The notes: generated by a model not told the origin, from the sequence alone. Shown: positions 21,060 to 34,295, counted from the first letter of the stretch. The stretch is 64,000 nucleotides of DNA from Silybum marianum (GCA_036898165.1 CM072529.1:42378501-42442500), one strand, 5' to 3'. Numbers and translations are program-made.

Positions 21060-22597
21060 CAATGGAGGTTCTTGGTGAGGTTCTTCTTAGGGTTTTTACA
21101 AGAACCTCCACTGCAGGAAAGAGGTTATTGTCCAGTCACAGGTTCTTATTGGAACTAGGTGCTTGAACAAGAATCTGTGTTCTTCCATACTTTTCTGTTT
21201 TGTTATTATTTTATTTATTATTTTTAACCATTTCATTTAATAAATGTATAAAAACATATAAGTTAAAACTGATACAAAAATATAAAGTTGTTATTATAAA
21301 ATTATTTTTGCTTTATTCTTTGTTTGTTGTAAAGTTCTATACAAGTTTTTTAATTATCTCGTTATATTATTAACTCATCTTCAACTTGGTTGAACATATT
21401 TGGTTGAATCAAGATTACGAGTGATCTATATTATTATTTTTTATTTATTGTTACTTTATTTATAAAAATTAATATTTTTGTAATTTTACACTTTTTTAAT
21501 TACAGCATAAAATTATATTTATGTTTTAATTTTTTTTCAAATATGTTCATTATATATATATATATTAATAAATTAAAATTAATATGAAAAAGTGAAAATT
21601 AATAAATTATATTGGAATTTTTTTTATAATTTTATAATTTTATAATATACATATATAGTTTAGATAATAATCTATAAATAAAATTCTATTATGGAAATTA
21701 AAAACAAGAAAAATGAGGGTTTTGTAAGAACCTCTATTGTACAGTTTTAGGGAGGTTCTTACTTTGTTGAGGTGAACATGTTGTGGTAGAAAAAAAATAT
21801 GGCAACTGTTGATGCCAAAAATTAACTTAACAAAAGTCAACTTGAGGTGCTTGTGGACCTAATCGATCAAAGGAAGGATTCTCCCAACGAACGTAAATAA
21901 AACGAGAAAAATAAATAAGGACAAGAGATTTGGTGACGCGGAAAAATCCTTTGACGAGGGAAAAAACCGCGGACGATAGGTTAGTATCGTCGATGCACTA
22001 TGGAAAGTGATGCCAAACAGGGGCATCGTCCTTTAGAACTATGGTCGTACGATTACAAGTGAAAAGACGTGTAAAACTTAAACTAGTGTATGAAATTTAG
22101 AGAGCTATTGGTGTGTTCTTTGACTTCGAGAATGTAGAGGAAAGTTCATGTCCCTTCTTCGGTATCTTGGTATAGTATTTATAGTAGCCGTTGCTTTGTA
22201 ACCGTTAGTCGATATTGATTTCCTTCATAAATGCTCTTGATGACGTCCGATCTTAACCGTCCAACGGTCCTGCTAAGAAAGATAACGGTTAACTCATAAT
22301 GAGTCTAAAGTAACGACCTTCGTCGAGCGTTTGAGGGTCTGTCGTGCGTCGTAGACTTCGCTCGGAGCTCTTGGTCAACCAGTGGTTCGTAATGCTTTAC
22401 TAACGTATAATATTCTTGGTCGAACGTTTGCATCCGTCGTCGAACGTTTTACTCGACCATTGCTCTTTGGGTCTTTGACTGGTATTTGGAGGTCGTGGGA
22501 AGCGTTTGGTCGGGCGTTTTAGTCAACGGTCGAGGGTTTGAGATTTTTGCCCAAACAACAACTGGGGTACTTAAAGGTTCCACTATTGTGGATGCTC
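21060..22597. mobile_element. MITE (PIF/Harbinger-like) split by a solo LTR
   Basis: Left end GAGTATCCACAATGGAGG and the complement of the right end GAGCATCCACAATAGTGG are inverted repeats. The flanking triplets are ATA and CTA, near the 3-bp TWA duplication expected. Without the nested LTR the element is about 780 bp. GGTTCTT and AAGAACC blocks recur near both ends. Confidence 0.6.
21807..22557 (+). repeat. solo LTR nested in the MITE (751 bp)
   Basis: It begins TGTTGATGCCAAAAATTAAC and ends TTTTTGCCCAAACA. It aligns in opposite orientation with the solo LTR at 41124-41856, sharing CCTTTGACGAGGGAAAAA-, ATCGTCGATGCACTA- and CAGGGGCATCGTCCTTTAG-like blocks. Flanks GCAAC and ACAAC match at four of five bases. 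No internal retroelement sequence is attached on either side. Confidence 0.7.
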
Positions 22598-22604
22598 CTA
22601 GTAG

Positions 22605-22880
22605 ATTTAGTTTGCAAGACTTTTCTTCCAACATATACCCGAGTTCAAATCTGTTAGTGTCATTTTTTTAGTTTTTAGCTCTTAAATTCAGATTTATTAT
22701 GTTTATGGGAAACAAATTGTAAGACTTGAACACAGAACCTCACATATGAAAAAAATGAACTAACTAATAGACCAATGATGATTTTGTGAAAAATATCATT
22801 ATATTTGTTTTTTTATAGTCAAATGGTGTCATCCTACTTGGAAAAAATATCTTGGTCCATCTCTGCAATGGAGGGAGCCC
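22605..22880 (+). repeat. fragment of the CAGGGGCGGACC-type hAT family
   Basis: CAAGACTTTTCTTCCAAC, the TTTATTATGTTTATGGGAAA-like block and the GAACTAACTAATAGACCAAT block follow the same order as in 11175-11439. The left terminus is missing. Confidence 0.6.
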
Positions 22881-22898
22881 ATTGAAGATGCCCTAACT

Positions 22899-23739
22899 GT
22901 TGATCATAACTCTTCTCAGTGATTTGAATATGATTCCTCTTTACACTTAGTGAAATTCCTTGTTTAAGTTTAAGTTTAAACTCAGCGATAAGCATACGCT
23001 GATTGCAATCAGCGATCGCTGAAGATCAAGGAACCTTAAGCTTATCTCTGAAGATCTGAAGATCAGCGATCACACCAAATAAACATTCAGCGAAAGTCAA
23101 AGACCAAGTTGAAGAAATAGATAATCAGCTACGTGACCTGAAGCGGTTCAGCGATAGCAAAGATCATCTATCCAAAGTGTGAAGTCTTGTGAAGCCTCAG
23201 CGATACTGAAAGTTCATCCTTAAAGCTTCAATCTCAGTGATCAAGTGAAGCTTCTCATACAAGATTAACGTTGACCTTATCCTCGATGCACAAAAGACAA
23301 ACCCTATACTATGTCAGAGAAGGACATACAAATTGTTCTTATGTCCCCATCATATCTGATGTGGTACTGTTCATATGCGGCAAAAAACATGGCTATATTC
23401 TGAGCAAAGGACAAGTCTCCTATGGATGCTTGCCACGTTGCACATACCTTTTGTCTTGCATTAAATGCAAACGGGTATAAATAAGATGAAGATATCTTCT
23501 TCATCTGTGCGATGCAACCTTTTGTCTTAAACCTTGTTCATCAATCTTAGTGATTTCTTAGTTACAATAGAATAGGTTTAACCTTGTTCTAATTTCCGCT
23601 TGTAACTGTAAATTTGTTTATGCAATATAAACTAATTTAAAAACCAAAAATTTGTGTATTTGTATTCAACCCCCCCCCCCCTCCTTCTACAAACTGTTTC
23701 TATATCCAAGAACTCTTGTAGACTCCTAAGGGACCAACA
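22899..23739 (+). repeat. 5' LTR (841 bp)
   Basis: Begins TGTTGATCATAACTC and ends GGGACCAACA. GGGTATAAATAAGATGAAG near 23475 looks like the TATA region, followed by a C11 tract near 23670. Confidence 0.95.
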
Positions 23740-23741
23740 AG

Positions 23742-23755
23742 TGGTATTAGAGCAG
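23742..23755 (+). promoter_or_regulatory. primer binding site, tRNA-Met type
   Basis: TGGTATTAGAGCAG two bases after the LTR; one transition from the usual TGGTATCAGAGC. Confidence 0.88.
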
Positions 23756-23804
23756 TGTGTTCTTTATCTTTAAAATATTTTTTCTCTAAAACTATTTTAA
23801 AAAT

Positions 23805-26148
23805 ATGTCAAATCCTAATACAAACTATAATGACAATGGATCTTTAGCTAAACCTCCAAGATTTAGCCATGATAATTTCCCATTGTGGAAGGAAAGAATG
23901 TCTCTGTTTCTAGAAGGATCAGACCCAAAGATCCCTTACTATCTAGAAAACGGACCATTTGTTCCTACAACTATTGTAGCTGGTGTTCCTGCCACCACTA
24001 CCACTCCAGCCATCCCTGAAAGGAGTATCATTAAAACTCCTAATCGATGGACTGAAGAAGATAAGAAAGAAATTGCTATTGACTCAAAAGCTTGATCCAT
24101 AATAGCAATGTCGCTCCCTGATGAATTCTATCATTCAGTAATGAAAATGAGAAATTCTAAATCCATGTGGAATACTCTATGTATTCAATATGAAGGAACA
24201 TCTGAGGTTCAAATAACTAGAAGTATTAATCTAGTAAGACAGTATGAAAGCTTAATGCATCATAAAGGTGAAACTCTCTCTCAACTTCACCAGCGCTTTA
24301 ACTGTTTGTTGATTGATTTAAAAACAGTCAACAAACACTATTCCAACGCTGAAATTCTGACAAAATTCATGGAGGCACTACCTGAACAATGGGCAGTGTA
24401 CACTACATGTCTGAAATTGTCAAAGAATCTTGAAACTCTTTCTTTAAGTGCTTTGTATGGAATGCTCTTAAATGAAGAGCAATCCCAAGTTTTGAGGAAA
24501 AACCTCATCAATGAACTCAAGGGTGTCAAAAGTACTTCTTTGGCACTCGTGTCTTCAGAGGCAAATCCATTAAAAAATGTTTCCTCCTCTACTGTTACTT
24601 CTATCACTAAATTAGGTCAAACTGATTCAGAAGATCAACTCACTGATGCTGACATCTCTGAGTTTGATAACTCTCTGGCTTTGTTAACTAATAACTTCAA
24701 AAGATTCGCCAGAAAAAGCAACTTTAGAAGAACATCGACTCTCGCTGACTCCGACAAATTGAAGACTATGCCTGCTGAGAAAGCCCAGCCATATGCTACA
24801 ATTGTCAGCGAAAGGGTCACTTCGCTAGTGAATGTAGATCCAAGAAAGTTGCAGCCCCCACTACCTCGCTGACCTCTGATAAGAAAGAGAAGTATTTCAA
24901 ATTAAAAAACAAATACAAAGATCTGAAGAAAAACCAGCCTAAAGGCACAGGTCTTGTAGCTGAAGAAGTTGATTGGGATGATGAAGGTGACTGGACTAAA
25001 ACCTCTGATGAGTCTGGCACAGATGAATAAGATCTTGCCTTCTTATGTCTGATGGCAAGAATAGAAGACGCTGAAGAAATATCAGAAACGTCTTCCTCCG
25101 AGTCTCCTTCTACTCAGGTATCCATCCCTTCTATCTCCTTAATATCTGAAAATGATAACTTATCGGCGCTTGATGCTATAACTGTTGATTTTTACAATGC
25201 CTTAAATGGAAAAATCAAAGTTGAGAAAACTAATACTGATTTATCTGAACAATTAAAAAATTGTCATCTAAAAATCAAAGAACTCTCAAAGATTGAGGAA
25301 ACCTTAAAGGACCAAATCTCTGTAAATCAAACAATGCATCGAGAAACAGCAGGCTATCGCTGAAAGAGAAAAGGCCATCGCTAATCTCAAATCTGAAAAG
25401 GCTACCATCGAAGGATGGTGCAAAGCCTCTGACAAGGTAAATGAGATCATCAATGCCCAGATCCCCAAGTAAGAAGTGGGTTAGGTTTTAACCTCGAAAA
25501 GGAAGAATCAGAGAAAGACCGTTCCATGCTTAAATTTGGAATGTTTGTCTCCTCTATCCCTGATCCCTCCTCTTTGTCTCAGAGACCTCAATCTAATGAG
25601 AAGACTCTTGAGTTAAAATCTTTCAACTCTAAGAAAGTGGTCAAAAACAAGTTTCTTGACCAGGTTCCTAGAAATAGAAATGTTCAGAAGAACAAGAAAT
25701 CCTCTACCCCCTCAGGGAGCAATCCTAAACCTGGGAGAAAGATCTCTGAATTCTCTCAGAGATCAACCCCTAGAATTAAGATTGATCTCACTCCTGTTCC
25801 TGAAAAGGTTGTCATACCTCAAAGAACAATGGATAAGGAATTCTTGGCCCCTTTCCTGACAAAATCCCTTCTATCTCTCTGAAATCTTTGAATTCCAAAC
25901 CTTACAAATATAGGAAGTGCTATCATTGTGGTGAAACTACCCACATTGCAAGTAAGTGTCCTAATGCTACTAAAGCTGATAAACTAGCTCATGGAAAGAA
26001 AGTAGCTCAAGTTGATAAATCAGCAAGAGTGAAATCCCCCAAGGTTGCAAAACCATCAAAGGTGAAGATATCCACTGAAGAAAGTTCTTCAGCAAGTAGC
26101 TCCACCGCCACTCTTTCCACTAACAAATCAGGACCCATAGTAATATAG
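23805..26148 (+). pseudogene. gag of the SIRE/Maximus-type element
   Basis: Gag forms the particle that packages element RNA. The start ATG at 23805 leads to RFSHDNFPLWKERMSLFLEG, the usual copia capsid opening. An in-frame TGA at 24093-24095 interrupts it, and the same frame continues with the UBN2-like capsid core (SMWNTLCIQYEGTSEVQ, EALPEQWAVY). A frameshift precedes 24890, then a basic and acidic spacer, a predicted coiled coil around 25190-25340, another shift, and a CCHC zinc knuckle CYHCGETTHIASKC at 25918-25959. Several breaks mean no functional product. Confidence 0.85.
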
Positions 26149-26189
26149 GTACCTTCAAACATTTAATCTCTTTGTTGAATGCAGAGTGC

Positions 26190-26756
26190 TAAAGGTATCT
26201 GGTATCTCGATAGCGGATGCTCAAGGCACATGACTGGCAGAAAATCTCTACTCTCTCACTACAAAGAAGAAGTTGGTCCATCAGTGACCTTTGGTGGAAA
26301 TGGCAAATGATACACTAAAGGCTATGGAATCTTATCCAATGGAGCCACCTCGTTTAGTCGAGTTGCCTACGTTGAAGGACTAAAGAACAATCTCTAGCGT
26401 TAGTCAGCTATGTGACAAAGATTTCAAAGTTCTATTCCTAAGGAATAGATGTGTTGTCACTGACTGCAATGATAAGCTTGCCTTAACAGGAAAAAGAGTT
26501 GAAAATGTATACGTAATCAATATGAATAGTTCTCACTCTGAGAACGTGTTCTTTATCTCTAAAGCATCCTCTGATGTAAATTGGTTATGGCATAAAAGAC
26601 TCTCTCATCTCAACTTTAAGACAATTAATGAACTGTCTCAAAAGGAACTCGTCAAAGATCTCCCAAATCATAGCTTTGCAAAGGAATCTCTTTGCTCAAC
26701 GTCTGAAAAGGAAAAGCTGACAAAAGCATCTTTTAGATCTAAACAAGTCTCTTGAG
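26190..26756 (+). pseudogene. protease and GAG-pre-integrase region of pol
   Basis: The aspartic protease signature WYLDSGCSRHMTG is at 26200-26238 with the catalytic DSG. Stops interrupt the following 150 bases. From 26522 the pre-integrase segment LWHKRLSHLNFKTINELS is clear, but the second cysteine of the expected CxxC zinc pair reads SEK (LCSTSEKEK), so the zinc site is damaged. Confidence 0.85.
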
Positions 26757-26779
26757 TAACCTCTTCTCTTCAACTACTC

Positions 26780-27404
26780 CATATGGATCTCTTTGGACCT
26801 GTCAATGTCCAATCTATATCTAGAAAGAAATACACTCTGGTGATTGTTGATGAATATTCCAGATACACATGGGTATTTTTTTCTTCGATCCAAAAGTGAC
26901 ACCACTGATATGATAATCTCATTTATCAAAAGGATGGAAGTTCTGAACAATCTGACTGTTCGTTTCATGAGAAGTGATCATGGTACTGAATTCAAGAACA
27001 GTACCCTGATAAATTTATTTGATGAAAAAGGTATCTCTCACAACTTCTCTTCAGTGAGAACTCCTCAGCAAAACGGTGTTGCTGAAAGAAGAAACTGAAC
27101 TATCATAGAAGCAGCTCGCTCAATGCTAAGCGAATCTCGCCTTCCAACTCAATTCAGGGCCGAAGCGGTCAATACAACATGCTTTACTCAGAATCGATCC
27201 CTGATTGTGAAGCGATTCAAGAAAATCCCTTATGAATTATTTCATGGAAGAAGACCTACTCTGAAGTATCTTCACATCTTTGGATGCAAATGCTACATTC
27301 TGAATGACAGAGATCATTTGGGAAAATTCGATCCAAAAGCTGATGAAGGCATCTTTCTTGGGTACTCCTCTATATCTAAGTTCTTCAGAATCTTCAACAA
27401 ATGA
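26780..27404 (+). pseudogene. integrase core of pol
   Basis: HMDLFGPVNVQS and VIVDEYSRYTWVFF hold the first catalytic Asp; a T run at 26875-26882 causes a frameshift. The next frame has RSDHGTEFKN (second Asp) and TPQQNGVAERRN (Glu), then a TGA where Arg is usual. The C-terminal FGCKCYILNDRDHLGKFDPK and EGIFLGYS motifs are standard copia integrase. Confidence 0.88.
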
Positions 27405-27425
27405 AGACAACATGTTGAAGAATCC

Positions 27426-27968
27426 ATGCATGTCAATTTTGATGAATCTCGTACTATACCCTCTTCTCCTATCCCTAAAGAAGATGAAGAATTGAATGCT
27501 TGGATGAAGTCTCACTATGGGGAACCTGAAACTTATTTCAAAAATCAACCTCAAGCTGAATTAAGTGATGATGAAGTCCCCGTAATACCTACTAACAGTG
27601 ATCCATCTTCAGGGATCAATGCTACTCCTCTCAATCAGATTCCTCCTTCTGATGCTTCTTCTGGAAATTCCTCAATAAATATTCAAGCATCATCCTCTGA
27701 AAATCAAACATCTGAGTCTCCTCAATTAATTTTGAAAGATGATGTACCTGTTGCTGGAACAACAAACAGCATCCCTGAAAAAGAAGAACTAGTCGTTGAA
27801 TCTGAGGTTGATCTCACTCCTCAACCACCAGCTCAACGATGGACTGCAAATCATCCAATAAATCAGATTATTGGTGATCTCAATGTAGGTATCAAAACGC
27901 ATAGAGGTATAGGTAATATATGTCTCTATGTTAATTTCATCTCTCTCTCTCTGAACCTAAAAAGATAG
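27426..27968 (+). pseudogene. integrase to reverse transcriptase linker of pol
   Basis: A Ser/Pro/Glu-rich open stretch between the integrase and reverse transcriptase, ending near RWTANHPINQIIGDLNVGIK, which is the conserved lead-in to the copia reverse transcriptase. Confidence 0.75.
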
Positions 27969-28019
27969 ATCAAGCTATCTCTGATCCTAGCTGGATATGC
28001 AAGAAGAACTAACTGAGTT

Positions 28020-29470
28020 TCGTAGAAACAAAGTTTAGAATCTTGTTCCTAGACCCTCTGGTAAAACAGTGATTGGAACCAAACGGATACTTAGAAATAA
28101 GCTAGATGAAAACGGGACTGTTATTCGCAATAAGGCTAGACTTGTCGCTCAAGGATACAAACAGGAAGAAGGTATTGATTACGATGAAACCTTTGCACAT
28201 GTAGCTCGTTTAGAAGCTATAAGACTTTTCTTAGCTTATGCTGCCCATAAAGACTTCAAAGTTTTTCAAATGGATGTTAAAAGTGCTTTTCTAAATGGGA
28301 AACTCAGCGAGGAAGTTTATGTTGAACAACCCCCTGGGTTCTCAGACCCTAACCATCCTGGTTATGTTTTCAAACTTGAAAAAGCTCTTTATGGGTTAAA
28401 ACAAGCTCCTAGAGCTTGGTATGATACTCTTCCTAAATTTCTTCTTAAAGAAAAATTTATTCGTGGAAATTGACCAAACTCTCTTTTTAAGAAAATATAA
28501 AAGTCATACCATACTCGCTTAGATATATGTCGATGACATTATCTTTGGTTCCACAAGACCCAAATTGTGTACTCGTTTCGCTGCAAGAATGCAAAAGCAA
28601 TATAAAATGAGTATGATGGGTGAACTAACGTATTTTCTAGGTTTGCAGATAAAACAATCTGACAAAGGAATCTTTATTTGTCAAAGTAAATACGTTAAAG
28701 ACATGCTGAATAAGTTTGATATGAATCAATGCTCAGCGATGAAGACTCCTATGGCCCTTCCTCTGACTCTAAATAAGGACCCTAATGGGAAACCTGTAAA
28801 TATCACCGCCTATAGAGGGATGATTGGGTCTCTGCTATATCTTACAGCGAGTAGACCTGACATCATGTATTCTACATGTCTCTATGCTCGGTATCAATCT
28901 GAACCAAAGGAATCTCATCTTATCCCTGTAAAGCGTATCTTCAAATACTTGAAAGGAACTCCTAATCTGGGTCTTTGGTATCCCAAAGGCTCAGGGTTCG
29001 ATCTAATTGGTTACTTTGATTGTGATTTTGCAGGTTGCAAGATAGATTGATAGAGCACCACTGGTGGGTGTCAACTACTAGATGGTAAATTAATTAGTTG
29101 GACAAGTAAAAAGCAAAATTCTGTGTCCACCTCCACCGCTGAAGCTGAATATGTAGCCGCTGGAAGTTGTTGTGCTCAAATCCTTTGGATAAGAAATCAA
29201 CTCAGAGACTATGATCTCGTGCTCTCCAAGATCCCTATTTATTGTGATAGTACAAGTGCTATTGCAATTGCCAACAACCCTGTTCTTCACTCGAAAACCA
29301 AGCATATTGAGATTCGATATCACTTTATCAGAGATCATGTTATGAATGGTGAAATTGAACTTCATTTTGTACCCACTAAATATCAGCTCGCTGATCTTTT
29401 CACCAAGCCTCTTGATGAAACTAGATTCAATCTACTCATCAGCGAACTTGGTATGTTGAACGCTGAATAG
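28020..29470 (+). pseudogene. reverse transcriptase and RNase H of pol
   Basis: The copia reverse transcriptase is recognisable from NKARLVAQGYKQEEGIDYDE through FKVFQMDVKSAFLNGKL and YGLKQAPRAWY. A stop near 28471 and short shifts follow, but the active-site codons for YVDD survive at 28526-28537. The later frame has MTYFLGLQIKQ-like and GSLLYLTASRPDI motifs. RNase H runs from about 29040, with SSTAEAEYVA-like (STSTAEAEYVAAGS), CDSTSAIAIANNPV and HFIRDHV, ending in a TAG at 29470. At least two stops disable it. Confidence 0.9.
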
Positions 29471-30420
29471 TTCTTACTCAGCGAACAACAAACAGTTACA
29501 AATAGAAGTCCTCTATTACCATTCACTGAACTCTGATTCAGCAATATCTGTCCTATCTCACTCGGGTATTAACTTCTACCTTTTCACTCCCTGATGTTTC
29601 TTTAATCAGGGAATGAATCTGAAAATATAAAACTCATCACTGACAATCTTTTATTGTCTTTGATGAATATTTTCAAAGATAATGATTAATATTTCCATTT
29701 GGATAATTATCATTATATTTTTTTTATAAATAAGAAAAGGATACGTCAGACATTTTTCTGACATAAGACGGACCACGACGTTTCCCTTCCAATTCCTTTC
29801 TAGGGACTTGCGCCATGTCATCATTTCTTTTTCAAAAAGCTAAAACCGTCGTTTAGCTATCTATTTCACTCTCCTCATGCTATTTAAGCAAATCCTTGCC
29901 TTATTTCTCTCTTTACGCTCTCAATGTTTCAAAAAGGCAAGAATTCTCTAAGCATCTTCAAGTTTTCTTAAGAACACCAAGAACACGCACTTGTGCGTTT
30001 TTCTTCTCGAACTCAACTAAGATTTGATCTAAACCTTACACTTTAAACAGGAAACATCTTGTTTCTTCTCTCTTTTCTTTTTCTTTATATCAAAACAAAA
30101 ATCTAGGGTAAATAAAATAAAAATCTGGATTAAACTTTAAAACCTTTCAAAACCCTGTTCTAAGTCTTTTCCTTAAGAAGAAAAGATTTTCTTTAATCCA
30201 TCTTTTATTCTATACCTATTTTTTTAAATATACCAACTTTTTAAAACACTTTTGGTATTTTTTTTTTATTTTGCTTTGCTATCACAAGTTGTTTGATCTT
30301 GTTCATCAAAACACTTGTGTCTTTTCCTTATATTTGGTATTCTTTATACCAAAATCTGGTTTAAACATTTTGTATTAAACCATGATTTTTCTATTTGGTG
30401 TTCCTATCTATGCTACAGCA
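29471..30420. other. spacer between pol and the extra ORF
   Basis: No open frame. CTCAGCGA-type words recur, as in the LTR. A pyrimidine-rich stretch precedes the extra ORF. Confidence 0.6.
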
Positions 30421-33400
30421 ATGGCCTCTTCAAGCAAGGTTGCTGAAACCTCTCTCGTCTCTGACACATTGGTTGCTGCTGCGGTTTGTCACTTCCCTCT
30501 GGAACAAGCAAGGTTCAAGCTCTGCAACTACCTTGCACTGGCGGACATCCCTGCTGAACGTCCACAATTCACTGAAGGTGCTACTTTCATCAAGGCTTGC
30601 CCCCTGATGTTTGCCTTCGTTCACAACCCCATTGGCATCTCCTCTCATCTTCAGGCCCTGTCGTACACGGCTCACTGTACCACCTACACAACTGACAAGG
30701 GCAAAGAACTCCCTGCCATTGGTTTCACCATTCCCACTCTGGGCCACTTTGCCTTCACCTCTGGCTTCTTGAGGCAAGCTCTTCGCCTCCCTGCTCGTGG
30801 CAAGAATGAGAGATGGGCCACTGAACCAAAAAAACAGTAGATCGACTCCTTCCTTTACTCCATTGGCTACGCTTGGGAAAACGCCTCTCTGAAGACCGTT
30901 GGATCCAAGCTGGAAAAGAAGAGGTTACCCGCTCGCTGGCAGTATATATTCACCCAGGTCATTCAATACCTGGGTTCCAAGACTGGCTCTCATGATCAAG
31001 CTAGTAAGCATTTTCAGGATATGGCCTTCGCTCTCTGCAAGGCTACAAACTGAACTTCGCTGATTACATATTCAGTGATATGTACAACCGGGTGAAAGCT
31101 GCAAACAGGCACTCTGTCATCCCCTACCCCAGATTCTTCGCAACAATCATGGAACATGCTTTCGGGGATTAGTACCCCAAGACAACCAATCACTCTTTCT
31201 CTATGGTGGGAAAGAAGTCCCTAGACATTGAGGAACGTCCAAGTGATGCTCCCTTCACACTTTACATGCTGACAATCATTGGAGCTCCTGCCTCCGTGTC
31301 GAGCTCACTGAAAAGCCCATCAGTGAGTATCCCTGACACTTCAGCCCCCAAAAAGAAACTTCCAACTGATGGTCACAAAAATACCATCGCAACCAAGCTA
31401 AAGAAGCCAAGGGTGGTGATCTCTCAACAAACCGCTCACTCTCATTCTGATGTACCACCAACACCATCAACAGCCCCAGTTACTTCAACGGTTTTCTCCT
31501 CCGTTGTTGCTTCTTCAGCAGTACCACCGCATTCCGCGACCACGGTCACTGAAAGCGTATTAGTCAGCTTTGCTGAAGCTGTCTCAGGTAATACATTCAC
31601 AGCCTTCTACTCTTCTTCTATCCCCTTTTCTTTGGTCCTGACATCAACATAAGATTCAGAATACTTGTCTCTATCTCTAATGATGCTAAAACGCACGCAG
31701 TCCAAGGCTCAGTGTTGTTTAGGCACTCTGGGTTTTGGAAAGCCAGTATCACAGGACCTCAGAATGTCTCTCATAGGCATTCTAAGATACTGGTTAGTGA
31801 TCCTCATAACACTACCTCTGCACCAGTGGTCCCTGAGAGTAATCCTCATGATGTTCTAAAGGGTTATAAAATACATACTCATCCGTCATCTAACCCAAAG
31901 CTCTTCTTGACTGCTCTGTCTATGTTATCAACAGGTGCCCCTCCTCTCTTCACCTTAGCGACAACAACCACCACCACCAAGGTTGCTGCTGCTCCTCTCA
32001 GCAAGGACAAAGGGAAATCCCCTCAGCAACCATGGTCTTCTGCCAAGCTCATGGAGGTCAAGACTGAAAAGGCTGCCCCTAAGCTTCCTCCCTTCCCAGC
32101 TGAACTTCCACCAATTGTTCTTCCTAGCCCAACATTCCCAGCAATTGACTTTTTAGTCAAGGAATGTGCTCACACCAGGGCAAAGGTTGAGCATCTACAG
32201 AAGTCTGCTGAGTTCATCTCCCGAACAGTGGTTGGAACTCCAGGGATCAAAACCGCTGTCAACAACATTCTTAGCGACATCTAGTCCCTGAAGGAAGACA
32301 ATCGGGCACATGGGCAGTCCATTGCCCGTCTGGAGAAAAAGATGGATGACCAAGATCTGGTGCTTGAGTCTATTCAGAAGACGCAATCTGATATGATGCA
32401 GTTGCTGACAAAACTCTCTGAGGGCAGCTCCTCTTTCTCCACTGCTGATCGGACATCCCTGAATTCAGTCATTGCGCACCAAGAGCACCATGAAGAGAAG
32501 CTAAAGGACGTTCAGGGGAACGTACTCTGCTGATGGTGCACTATCTCCCTGCTGCCAACATCGAGGGGGAGAGATGCGCCAAAGAATTCGCTGACGACAT
32601 CATCGCGGATCACAATGCGACCTTCCCTGATGAAGTCATCTCTCCCTACATCAAGCAGGTAGGACCTTCCCTCACCGAAGGTGTAGTGGAAAAAGAACAA
32701 GAATATGATGATGAAGATGATGATGAAGAGTATGAAGAAGCCATCCCTCACTATGGGGGAGGAAATGATGATGATGAAGTCGATGACATAGGAAGTGCTT
32801 TGGAGCACTTCAATATGTCAAGACCAGAAGTCTCTCATCAGGAGCCTTTGGGGGACGGACAACATCCCTCTTAGGGACAGTCTGGTCCCTCAGGCAAAGG
32901 AAATAATGTGGCAGAAGCTGATGCCACCATCTCTTTAACCGAGGGGGAGACCACTGTCGAGGTATCTCTTCCTCTCATTCTCTTCTCTGCTCCACTCTTT
33001 GAAGCTCCCACATATCCCTCTTTCTCTCCACCAAATTTTGGCTCTAATAAAACTCCTTCTACCTCTCATTCTCTCAGTGAGCCCAGTCCCCCAAAGGACT
33101 CCACTTTTTGGAAGGAACCTTCATCTGAAGAGCAATTTATGTACATATCTGACTCTGACTCTGAAGATGAAGAAGGCCTCATTCCTAGACGCCGCGCTCA
33201 GAGACCACTAATAAGCGAACCTGAAGAGGAAGAAAGGCGAATAAACTTCTTAAATGAACTCGAAGCCAAGAAAATAAAACTGCCCTCTGCTGAAATAGAG
33301 TGTCCAACTCCAATCAGCATGGTAAATGACTTCTATTTCCTATCGAAGGAGGAGAGAGCTCAAGCACTTGAAGCACAAAGATTAAGGGATGAAAAGATGA

Positions 33401-34295
33401 AACAAACAGAGATGATCTAGAGCTTGCAAGAAGGCTTCTCAGAGAGGATGCTGCTAAAGACAAAGAGAAAAAAGCAATGATCGATAAAAGCCAAAGAATC
33501 GCTGAAACTTTGGCATAAAAGGAACTAGCTGAAGACAATATCCAAGTGAATCCCATCCTCGCTCAAGAGAAGATCCTGAATGCTCTGACCAAAACAAATG
33601 AAGAACCAAGCCTCAGAGAAAAAGAACTACGCTGGTGCACTGAAAGATTCAACTTTCGAAGGTCTGATTCAAAAATCATTCGAGCAACGATCGAAGGACG
33701 TCCCTCCAAAAGGTATGGACTGAAGGTGTTTGTTCGTATGTACAGACATACAAGAGTTGAAAAAGAAGAAACCAAGTTTTTAAAGTTCTATGGATACTCT
33801 GAATGGCTAGAAATCAGAGATGCCATTCAGGGTTCCAAATCTAAGTTTAAAGATGTAGTGGAAAGAGCACTGGATCAGCTTCTTCAGAGGATGTCACAAC
33901 ATGTACAAGTTCCACCTCTCCCTGAGCCTACGCGAAAGAAAAGATCAAATGCTAAAGGAGGTTCATCATCCAAAAGTGATCATGAAACCAAATTCAACTA
34001 CGAAAGCATTCTCGGTCATCTGGAAATCCCTAACATCTCAATGCTCAAAATCTCTCTCCCTCAAGATAGAAAATATGAAGAAAATGAAATCATCACCTTC
34101 CCTGAACCAGGCATGGTCTTCCTGGATAATGATGGTTTCCTAGGGCTCTTCAGAAACAACGAGATTAGCAAGGCTCCATCAGGCTTCATCAAAATCATGC
34201 ATCACTACTGCTGGTCAGATGAACCGCTGATGAACAGACAGAAGAGACTCTATGAAAATGAAATGCGAAGAAGACATGAAAAGCTCTCTGACTAA
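30421..34295 (+). pseudogene. additional 3' ORF region (ORF3, sometimes called env-like) of the SIRE/Maximus-type element
   Basis: A coding region after pol, in pieces because of stops and frameshifts. Likely start ATGGCCTCTTC at 30421. The N-terminal part is about 270 residues, with ARFKLCNYLALADI, IGFTIPTLGHFAFTSGFLR and, after a TAG at 30838-30840 and a shift near 31050, HSVIPYPRFFATIMEHAF. It is followed by a Ser/Thr/Pro-rich linker, a coiled coil (about 32150-32520), an Asp/Glu-rich stretch near 32700-32800, a second Ser/Pro-rich acidic region, a Lys/Glu-rich helix near 33330-33540, and a basic C-terminal domain ending at the TAA of 34295. I see no convincing signal peptide or membrane anchor, so an envelope role is not supported. 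Function unknown; it fits the extra ORF known in this lineage. Confidence 0.75.

Noticed and set aside
30430..30777. Minus-strand open frame of 115 codons
   Set aside because: Antisense shadow of the extra ORF of the SIRE-type element.
30421..34295. Classical retroviral envelope gene
   Set aside because: No signal peptide, membrane anchor or cleavage region seen; described only as an additional ORF.
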